Shown in pieces: positions 1 to 4,778 of a stretch of 5,360 nucleotides of DNA (position 1 is its first letter; every line of letters starts with the position of its first letter). Source of the stretch: Saprospiraceae bacterium (GTDB lineage: Bacteria; Bacteroidota; Bacteroidia; Chitinophagales; Saprospiraceae); the NCBI GenBank assembly GCA_023300255.1, contig JALZWC010000636.1, positions 1-5,360 of the forward strand, given 5' to 3'. Under the pieces are notes generated by a model. That model saw only the letters and a list, made by a program, of their open reading frames with translations. It had not been told where the DNA came from and ran no database searches. The position numbers were made by a program, and so were the translations under genes.

Positions 1-369
1 AAAGGTGGTGCTAACAACGGAAAAGGAAAGGAGAAATCTAAAAAGAGCCCAGAAGAAAGAGCCCAAAAAAGAGTAGCTAGTATGACGGAACAGTTGGATT
101 TAACTGAAGATCAACAAGCTCAAATCCATGCTTTATTAGTAGAACAAGCAGCTCCTAATGGCCAAGCACCAGATTGGAAAAACTTATCAAAAGAAGATCG
201 GGAAGCGCATAAAGATCAGCGAAAAGCAGATAGACAAGCTTATAAAGTTGCTTTAGCTGAAATCCTTACACCAGCGCAATTGGCTACTTATGAGGAGTCA
301 AAAGAGCAAAAAGCTGGAGAAGGAAAAGGAAAGAAGGGCAAAAAAGGAAAGAAAGGTAAAAGATTTTAG
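1..369 (+). CDS. LTxxQ-motif (Spy/CpxP-like) protein, 5'-partial
   Basis: The reading frame is open from the first base of the window to the TAG at 367-369 and gives 122 visible residues. An ATG at 82 is internal: the sequence before it (SPEERAQKRVASM) continues the charged helix expected of the family, so the true start lies upstream, off the window. Two LTxxQ motifs are visible, LTEDQ at about residues 34-38 and LTPAQ at about 89-93, separated by a very charged helical stretch (KEDREAHKDQRKADRQAY). This pattern is typical of Spy/CpxP-like periplasmic proteins, which in Proteobacteria act as chaperones or envelope-stress modulators. The protein ends in a low-complexity Lys/Gly tail (about residues 100-122, repeats of KGKK) and finishes in RF. 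The signal peptide that would support a periplasmic location is not in view. The family call is fairly safe, but the function in this organism is inferred only. Confidence 0.75.
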   Translation, partial: KGGANNGKGKEKSKKSPEERAQKRVASMTEQLDLTEDQQAQIHALLVEQAAPNGQAPDWKNLSKEDREAHKDQRKADRQAYKVALAEILTPAQLATYEESKEQKAGEGKGKKGKKGKKGKRF

Positions 370-482
370 GAATAAGGTCAACAACTAATAACCGATAGTA
401 TATTGACTGATTGCAAAGGTTTACTGCCAGAGTAGCCAGTTAAAAATAAGGATCATTGATTGATCCATAACAACAAAACAAA

Positions 483-516
483 AGGCGTTTTAGTAGTTAA
501 TTCTACTAAAACGCCT
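483..516. terminator. Bidirectional intrinsic terminator between convergent genes
   Basis: A perfect 14-bp stem (483-496 pairs with 503-516) closes a 6-base loop TTAATT. After a one-base bulge at C517 the pairing continues (476-482 with 518-524), because the stem is flanked by an A-rich stretch on the left and CTTTGTTT on the right. Each strand therefore ends the hairpin with a T-rich tract. The position, 114 bp after the plus-strand LTxxQ gene and 99 bp after the minus-strand acyl-CoA dehydrogenase gene, suits a shared terminator for both. Confidence 0.85.
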
Positions 517-561
517 CTTTGTTTAACTAGCTGTCAACATCATAAAATCTGACTCCTGACA

Positions 562-588
562 GTTCCGTTAGCGCAAGCTAACTAGAAC
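562..588. repeat. Stem-loop with GCAA loop, flanked by CTGAC-type direct repeats
   Basis: GTTAGC (567-572) pairs with GCTAAC (577-582) around the tetraloop GCAA. An outer GTTC (562-565) pairs with GAAC (585-588) across a small internal loop. The stem sits between two near-identical tracts, TCTGACTCCTGAC (about 549-560) and TCTGACCTCTGAC (about 591-603). It lies just downstream of the acyl-CoA dehydrogenase stop codon and has no T-rich tail of its own, so it is more likely a 3'-UTR structure or dispersed repeat than a terminator. Confidence 0.45.
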
Positions 589-614
589 GATCTGACCTCT
601 GACTTCTAATGAAT

Positions 615-2432
615 TCACATAATCAATTCCTTCTCTGCTTCTAAGATCGTTAAGAAATCTCCGTTTTTCAAAATCTCCATAGCCGCTGCCGTTTTAGGCA
701 TTTCATACTTATAGAAGAATTTCATCGTGTGAATTTTACTCTCATAAAATTCTGATGGTTGTACTGTATTTCCTGTTACTAAAGCTTCCTTAGCAACTGC
801 CGCCATCTTAAGCCATTGCCATCCTATAACAATTGTGCTGAAAAATTCCATGAAAATATTAGCATCCGCTAAGTATTTTTCATGCTCTCCTTTCATCGCA
901 TATTGTAATAAATGTTGCAATATCTCTTGCGCTTGCTCTAGCTTACCTCCTAGTGTCTTGATGTATGGTTTGAATTCATCGTACGTACTAGCTGCTGTCA
1001 TGGTCTCTTGAATCTGCCCCATTAATAGCATCATTGCTCGACCATTTTGCATCGTCACCTTTCTACCTAAAAGATCTAAAGATTGGATACCTGTCGTTCC
1101 TTCATACAATGCAGAAATTCTAATATCTCTGTAATATTGTTGTAATGGAAAATCTGTACAAAATCCATAGCCACCCAATATTTGCAATCCATTATCAACA
1201 GAAGTTCTACCCATTTCAGAAGGATAAGTCTTAACGATTGGCGTTAATAACTCTAGCAATAAATGAGCTTCTTCTTTCTCTTTTGCATCTGTCGACTGGT
1301 GGCTAATATCATGTAAGCGACCTGCTTCCATTACCAAACTCAAACAACCTTCAGATACTGCTTTTTGCAAAAACAACATTCTACGAACATCTGGATGATT
1401 GATAATAAATGTCTGTCCTTCTGACACATCTTTTCGTCCACTATTATTTAATCGTCTACCCTGTGGTCGTTCTTGTGCATATTGTAAAGAAGCAAAATAA
1501 GCTGCTGATGCGATAGCCGCACCATTTAAACCTACGTCAATTCTAGCACCATTCATCATTTGAAACATATGCTTCAAACCTCTGTTTTCCTCGCCGACTA
1601 ACCAACCATGAGAATCTTTATTTTCACCAAAAGCTAAATGCACCGTCGCATTTCCTTTTTGACCCAACTTCTGAAAATCGCCAACTGCCTTTACATCATT
1701 GCTTACCAATGAACCATCTTCTTGAGTACGCATCTTTGGCACAACGAATAAAGAAATCCCTTTTGTACCAGCAGGTGCCCCTTCGATTCGAGCTAAAGTC
1801 AAGTGAATAATATTCTCTGTACATGGGTGATCGCCACTAGAGATAAATATTTTTTGTCCTTCAATTTTATAAGTACCATCTGGTTGAGGATAAGCCGTTG
1901 TCGTAATATCTGATAACGAACTACCCGCTTGTGGTTCTGTCAAACACATCGTACCTCCCCATTCGCCATTCAACATTTTTGGCACATACTTTTCGATCAA
2001 TTCTTTTGTACCAAAAGAAGTAATTAAATGAGCTGCACCAGCTGTCAAACCTGTATACATCACCGCTGCATTATTCGCAGCAGTCAAGATATAGCCCGCA
2101 GCAATGTTCGCCATAAATGGCAATTGCATGCCTCCATGATCATAATCAAAAGTAGCACCTGTCAACCCCATTTCTCCTGATTTCTTAAAAATGGTCTTTA
2201 CCTGTGGATGTACTTGAATCTCTCCATCTACATACGCTGCAGGTTTAGCATCCATCTCCTCGAAGTAAGGAAAGTATTCCTTGTCTGCTAAATCTTTTAC
2301 AGAGTCAATCAATAAGTTGACGCTTTCCTTATCAAAGTCTGCATATCTTGAAAATTTCAACACATCTTCAAATCCGTGTACGTCATGTAATAGAAACTTT
2401 GCGTTTTCTACGCTACAATATTTATCCGCCAT
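615..2432 (-). CDS. Acyl-CoA dehydrogenase family protein, long form with C-terminal extension
   Basis: This 605-residue flavoenzyme should oxidise an acyl-CoA to the trans-2-enoyl-CoA in the cytoplasm, passing electrons to an electron-transfer flavoprotein. In order, it shows an N-terminal helical domain (about 35-155), the middle beta-domain signature CLTEPQAGSS (163-172) followed by EGQKIFISSGDH (191-202), and the C-terminal helical domain with QILGGYGF (417-424). The motif ALYEGTTGIQ (441-450) carries E444 at the position of the catalytic base in medium-chain acyl-CoA dehydrogenase. About 150 further residues follow. Ordinary enzymes of the family have about 380-400 residues; the length and tail match the 590-600-residue group that includes DmdC (3-methylmercaptopropionyl-CoA dehydrogenase), although most members of that group are unassigned. 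The substrate cannot be read from the sequence. The leader before the ATG is almost pure A/T, as is common in Bacteroidota. The gene follows the TetR gene by 43 bp on the same strand and is probably cotranscribed with it. Confidence 0.92.
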   Translation of the reverse strand: MADKYCSVENAKFLLHDVHGFEDVLKFSRYADFDKESVNLLIDSVKDLADKEYFPYFEEMDAKPAAYVDGEIQVHPQVKTIFKKSGEMGLTGATFDYDHGGMQLPFMANIAAGYILTAANNAAVMYTGLTAGAAHLITSFGTKELIEKYVPKMLNGEWGGTMCLTEPQAGSSLSDITTTAYPQPDGTYKIEGQKIFISSGDHPCTENIIHLTLARIEGAPAGTKGISLFVVPKMRTQEDGSLVSNDVKAVGDFQKLGQKGNATVHLAFGENKDSHGWLVGEENRGLKHMFQMMNGARIDVGLNGAAIASAAYFASLQYAQERPQGRRLNNSGRKDVSEGQTFIINHPDVRRMLFLQKAVSEGCLSLVMEAGRLHDISHQSTDAKEKEEAHLLLELLTPIVKTYPSEMGRTSVDNGLQILGGYGFCTDFPLQQYYRDIRISALYEGTTGIQSLDLLGRKVTMQNGRAMMLLMGQIQETMTAASTYDEFKPYIKTLGGKLEQAQEILQHLLQYAMKGEHEKYLADANIFMEFFSTIVIGWQWLKMAAVAKEALVTGNTVQPSEFYESKIHTMKFFYKYEMPKTAAAMEILKNGDFLTILEAEKELIM

Positions 2433-2475
2433 AATATTTATTTTTATTTAAAATTTTATTTTAATAATGCTTCTT

Positions 2476-3096
2476 TTAATGAGTCAACTCTCCTTGCATT
2501 TTTAGAAAAACACCCACCCCTTGCTCCGTGGCATAAGGATAGATCAAATTCGCAATCATTAATAAACCCTTTTCTAACTTGTCTTCTGCTTCTCCTCTAA
2601 TTGCTTGCTGAGTTAACCAGAAATGAAGGGTCATCCAAATACTATGCGCTAAGGAATCATACAATCCAGGAAAGGCTTCTCCTTTTATTTCTCCTTTTCC
2701 GATCGCCCGATATAATAGATTTTTTATAATTGCTTTTTCTTGCTCTACCTGCTGATGGTGGGATTTAGCTAATTCCGGATAGGCCCGTATAATTTCTAAA
2801 GTATCTTGATAAAAGAATCTAAACTTGGTTATATATTCCAAATATCCTCTCACTACATGCAATGCTCCTCGACCTGGCATCATCAATTGATTACCAATAG
2901 ACATCTCCTCTAAGGTTTTTATCATATACCGATAGACAGAATGCATCAAATCTTGCTTCGTCTTATAATGGTAGGTCAAATTACCTGTACTGATCGCTAA
3001 TGCATCCGCTATATCTCGAATACGCACATTCACTACCCCTTGCTCATTGAAGAGTTCGATAGATTTCTGTATGATATTTTGTCTCGTTTTATTCAT
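2476..3096 (-). CDS. TetR/AcrR-family transcriptional regulator
   Basis: This 206-residue protein has the usual TetR length. The N-terminal domain begins with TRQNIIQKSIELFNEQG (residues 4-20), and the helix-turn-helix is at about 27-46 (RDIADALAISTGNLTYHY), followed by KTKQDL, the usual start of helix 4. Residues about 55-200 form the helical ligand-binding and dimerisation domain; FRFFYQDTLEIIRAYPELAKSHH resembles the C-terminal domain of a TetR subgroup common in Bacteroidota. The ATG at 3094-3096 is the only sensible start because the helix-turn-helix follows directly. It is the first gene of a probable two-gene unit with the acyl-CoA dehydrogenase. A palindrome next to its start codon suggests autorepression. 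An acyl-CoA or fatty-acid ligand is likely from context, as with other TetR regulators beside acyl-CoA dehydrogenases, but it is not demonstrated. Confidence 0.92.
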   Translation of the reverse strand: MNKTRQNIIQKSIELFNEQGVVNVRIRDIADALAISTGNLTYHYKTKQDLMHSVYRYMIKTLEEMSIGNQLMMPGRGALHVVRGYLEYITKFRFFYQDTLEIIRAYPELAKSHHQQVEQEKAIIKNLLYRAIGKGEIKGEAFPGLYDSLAHSIWMTLHFWLTQQAIRGEAEDKLEKGLLMIANLIYPYATEQGVGVFLKMQGELTH

Positions 3097-3113
3097 TAGC
3101 GAATTTTCGCTAA
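3096..3113. promoter_or_regulatory. Candidate TetR operator, 18-bp perfect palindrome
   Basis: Arms of 8 bp (TTAGCGAA and TTCGCTAA) are separated by 2 bp. The site lies directly downstream of the -7 box and touches the first base of the TetR start codon, so it covers the expected transcription start. A bound dimer would block initiation of the TetR and acyl-CoA dehydrogenase transcript. Length and symmetry fit TetR-family operators. Binding is inferred from position only. Confidence 0.6.
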
Positions 3114-3121
3114 CAAATATA
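3114..3121 (-). promoter_or_regulatory. Bacteroidota-type -7 promoter box (TAnnTTTG) of the TetR gene
   Basis: On the minus strand the sequence is TATATTTG, an exact match to the TAnnTTTG box used by the primary sigma factor of Bacteroidota. No clear TTG is seen at the -33 position; TAATTTC at about the right distance is the nearest match. The start codon lies 18 bp downstream, implying a leader of only about a dozen bases. Confidence 0.55.
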
Positions 3122-3299
3122 GGGGATTTTTTTGAAATTAGTATGAGTGTACTAAAAAATAATTCATTTATAGTACTAGATAGTAGTTAAAAAACTTATA
3201 CTTGGGTGGATTATGCTAAAAATAGTTAGGATAGAGAGAATAAGAAGGAGTTATTTAGGCGGCTGCTTTGACATAATTCACCGCGGAACTACTTCGTAG

Positions 3300-3347
3300 T
3301 CACACGGATACCACAGATTTTTGTAGGTCGTGAGCGATGTTGACTAT
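3300..3347 (+). repeat. 48-bp direct repeat, copy 1
   Basis: This copy matches 3412-3459 at 44 of 48 positions. The shared core includes GATTTTTGTAGGTCGTGAG and ends in GATGTTGACTAT. It is immediately preceded by a small hairpin, ACTAC (3288-3292) pairing with GTAGT (3296-3300). Confidence 0.85.
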
Positions 3348-3411
3348 GTATTTGGCTTTTTAGGTATAATTCAACCTGTCTTGGCCATGCAAGCATGGAA
3401 TGGCTTTGAAA

Positions 3412-3459
3412 TCACATGGATACCATTGATTTTTGTAGGTCGTGAGTGATGTTGACTAT
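3412..3459 (+). repeat. 48-bp direct repeat, copy 2
   Basis: This is the second copy, 112 bp from the first in the same orientation, with 4 substitutions and no gaps. A hairpin also stands upstream of this copy (CCATG at 3385-3389 pairing with CATGG at 3394-3398), but its sequence differs from the hairpin before copy 1. Confidence 0.85.
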
Positions 3460-3490
3460 TACTTGCGTTTTTTTCTGCGCTGGCGATAAG

Positions 3491-3512
3491 GCTTTGCCCG
3501 TAGGCATCAAGC
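3491..3512. repeat. Stem-loop GCTTTGCC / GGCA-AAGC
   Basis: GCTTTGCC (3491-3498) pairs with GGCA (3503-3506) and AAGC (3509-3512) around the loop CGTA, with a 2-base bulge at 3507-3508. No T-tract follows, so it is probably part of the surrounding repeat block and not a terminator. Confidence 0.4.
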
Positions 3513-3526
3513 TAAAGAATTCGTTC

Positions 3527-3681
3527 AGATGGCAGACACTTTCAAAAATGGCTGTAACACAACTCTCTGAGTTGTGCACTAGCCATACGTGGCACAACTC
3601 AGAGAGTTGTGTTACAATCGCTCGACCAGTGAGAATTGAACGGATACAAGATGCCAGCCATTTTCAAAATGTCTGCCATCT
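3527..3681. repeat. Outer imperfect inverted repeat enclosing the central palindrome
   Basis: The ends AGATGGCAGACA (3527-3538) and TGTCTGCCATCT (3670-3681) are perfect reverse complements. Further in, AAAATGGCTG (3545-3554) pairs with CAGCCATTTT (3655-3664). The short linkers between these blocks are also similar but not perfectly paired. The structure surrounds the 3553-3616 palindrome. It is asymmetric: 38 bases (3617-3654) separate the palindrome from the right outer arm, with no equivalent on the left. The total length of 155 bp and terminal inverted ends are MITE-like, but I saw no clear target-site duplication. Confidence 0.7.
3553..3616. repeat. REPIN-like palindrome: perfect 25-bp inverted repeat of two hairpins
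   Basis: The 25 bases at 3553-3577 are the exact reverse complement of 3592-3616, with a 14-base spacer. Each arm is itself a hairpin: CACAACTC, a 3-base loop, then GAGTTGTG (3558-3576 and 3593-3611). Each hairpin has GTAA just before it when read inward from its own end. Two short palindromes in inverted orientation, each with a conserved tetranucleotide on the outer side, is the layout of REPINs mobilised by RAYT (TnpA-REP) transposases. The usual tetranucleotide is GTAG or similar, so GTAA is a variant. No transposase is in the window, so the REPIN label is inference. Confidence 0.6.
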
Positions 3682-3780
3682 ATAAATTCCCATAATCAAG
3701 GTGCTTTCCCTATAGCATATCAGGCTTTGTTTTTATAAACATAAAACAAACTCAACCACAAGGTTTCTGCTAGAAAAAAT

Positions 3781-4410
3781 CTACACCCCATCAACCCCAT
3801 TATCTAAAAGAGCAGGATCATATTTCGTAAAACCGCTATTTAAAAAATCTTCAAAAGCATCTTGAATTCTTAAGTAGGCAAGCATATCATGTTTCAGAAT
3901 AGTATCATCATCTTTTAAACCCAATTCCTTAGCTTTTTTCAATGCTTCATAGCCTTCTTGTGTTTGCTCCAAAACCGAATAGGCACAAGCTAAATGAAAG
4001 TAGACTTCCGAATCTTGCGGATCTATTTCCACAGCCTTTATTAAAGCAGTTACTGCTTCCTCTAGTTCATACTCTTTTAGTTTAGCTAAGCCCTCATGCT
4101 TGGATGGATTGTTTTTTGGTCGACGTTTTCTAGTCGTCCCGCCTCCTCTAGTAGGCACTGCAATATTTCTTTGTATCAGTTCCCCATTCCTCCTAAGGTC
4201 CAAATAAACTTGATGGGAAGGATCTGCTTTGGAAGTGAGTATATATCGAATGGTATGTCCATCTTCAATAACCGTAAAATAGTGCTGTGCACCCCATACA
4301 GAAGCTTTTTTGGAAACGACCTGCCCATTGACCACAACTGTTTCTTCGCCTAGCCAGTTGTTATGAAATTCTATAAAAGTTTTGCCTATAATTATTTTTT
4401 GGTAATGCAT
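3781..4410 (-). CDS. TPR-containing protein with a beta-rich N-terminal part, unknown function
   Basis: The protein has 209 residues and no signal peptide or membrane segment, so it is probably cytoplasmic. Residues 1 to about 85 look beta-rich (KTFIEFHNNWLGEETVVVNG, then VVSKKASVWGAQHYFTVIEDG) and match no domain I can name with confidence. A basic linker follows (TTRKRRPKNNPSKH, about 92-105). Residues about 104-132 (LKEYELEEAVTALIKAVEIDP) and 134-167 (SEVYFHLACAYSVLEQTQEGYEALKKAKELG) are two tetratricopeptide repeats, and a third degenerate helical pair may cover 170-194. TPRs mediate protein contacts, so an adaptor role is plausible. The ATG at 4408-4410 begins the frame just before the conserved-looking beta region. 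A weak TAnnTTTG-like box (TACTTTTA) lies 15 bp upstream. Both flanks are repeat regions, so the gene is probably transcribed alone. No function is assigned. Confidence 0.8.
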   Translation of the reverse strand: MHYQKIIIGKTFIEFHNNWLGEETVVVNGQVVSKKASVWGAQHYFTVIEDGHTIRYILTSKADPSHQVYLDLRRNGELIQRNIAVPTRGGGTTRKRRPKNNPSKHEGLAKLKEYELEEAVTALIKAVEIDPQDSEVYFHLACAYSVLEQTQEGYEALKKAKELGLKDDDTILKHDMLAYLRIQDAFEDFLNSGFTKYDPALLDNGVDGV

Positions 4411-4442
4411 GTTTGTACGAAGATTAAAAGTAAATAAATGCG

Positions 4443-4491
4443 GACTTTGATTTTTTTGATTTATCTGATTGGGCGGATCTAGTTGTTGACA
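4443..4491. repeat. Left arm of a 49-bp inverted repeat
   Basis: This segment is the reverse complement of 4727-4775 at 45 of 49 positions, without gaps. Its shared core read on the minus strand includes ATCCGCCCAATCAGA and AAATCAAAAAAATCAA. It lies 33 bp upstream of the TPR protein start codon. Confidence 0.85.
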
Positions 4492-4510
4492 CGGACTTTG
4501 ATTTGCTTGA

Positions 4511-4694
4511 TTTTTCTGATTGCGCTGATTTAGATGTTGATACTTACGTCCAGTTGTGACTAAATCTAAATAATCATACTAATCAAGAAATCACAGTCTG
4601 CATTTTTCTGATTGCGCTGATTTAGATGTTGATACTTACGCCCAGTTGTGACTAAATCTAAATAATCAAGCTAATCAAAAAATCACAGTCTGCA
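4511..4694. repeat. Two tandem 92-bp repeat units
   Basis: Unit 1 is 4511-4602 and unit 2 is 4603-4694. They differ at 4 of 92 positions, and a few more bases of a third unit follow at 4695. Each unit can itself fold: GATTTAG (4527-4533, and 4619-4625) pairs with CTAAATC (4560-4566, and 4652-4658), and the outer parts of each unit are also roughly complementary. No open frame of note crosses it. Confidence 0.85.
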
Positions 4695-4726
4695 TTTTCT
4701 AATTTGGTTGTTGTCCACATCTGATC

Positions 4727-4775
4727 TGTCAACATCTAAATCCGCCCAATCAGACAAATCAAAAAAATCAAGGTC
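4727..4775. repeat. Right arm of a 49-bp inverted repeat
   Basis: This is the partner of 4443-4491. It ends 3 bp before the kynureninase stop codon, so the repeat lies in the immediate 3'-untranslated part of that transcript. With the left arm and the tandem units between them it makes a nested palindromic block of 333 bp, which fills nearly all of the gap between the two genes. Confidence 0.85.
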
Positions 4776-4778
4776 AAA

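Larger units (their letters stand above)
3122..3780. other. Gene-free region rich in repeats and stem-loops
   Basis: I find no credible gene here. Short open frames at about 3412-3597 (minus) and 3446-3685 (plus) run through repeats and palindromes and resemble no family I know. From 3122 to about 3287 I see only AT-rich sequence without clear structure. From 3288 onward come a small hairpin (3288-3300), a direct repeat copy, a second hairpin (3385-3398), the second direct repeat copy, a third hairpin (3491-3512) and a large palindromic complex (3527-3681). From 3726 to 3750 there is a weak A/T-only hairpin that might end the TPR gene transcript. Confidence 0.6.

Noticed and set aside
82..369. 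ATG at 82 as the start of the LTxxQ protein
   Set aside because: The frame is open upstream to the window edge with a charged helical sequence typical of the family, so this ATG is internal.
3149..3176. GTACTA / TAGTAC inverted repeat as a second operator
   Set aside because: The arms are only 6 bp with a 16-base spacer in AT-rich DNA, so chance is a good explanation.
3412..3597. 61-codon minus-strand open frame
   Set aside because: It overlaps the same repeats on the other strand, and its coding content is explained by the inverted repeat.
3640..3652. Third copy of the 48-bp repeat (ACGGATAC shared)
   Set aside because: Only about eight consecutive bases match copy 1 and the rest of the repeat is absent.
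3618..3660. Possible tRNA fragment (GAATTGAAC resembles a reversed T-arm)
   Set aside because: No T-stem, anticodon arm or acceptor stem can be paired around it on either strand.
3446..3685. 79-codon plus-strand open frame in the intergenic region
   Set aside because: It runs through a direct repeat copy and the whole palindromic complex. Its protein simply reflects these repeats and matches no family I know.
3726..3750. Terminator for the TPR protein gene
   Set aside because: The stem is almost all A/T with a bulge and would be weak. It is noted in the region description but not called as a separate feature.
4096..4353. 85-codon plus-strand open frame
   Set aside because: It lies wholly inside the TPR protein gene on the opposite strand and has no recognisable domain.
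4443..4775. CRISPR array
   Set aside because: There are only two tandem 92-bp units without spacer-repeat alternation, and no cas gene is nearby.
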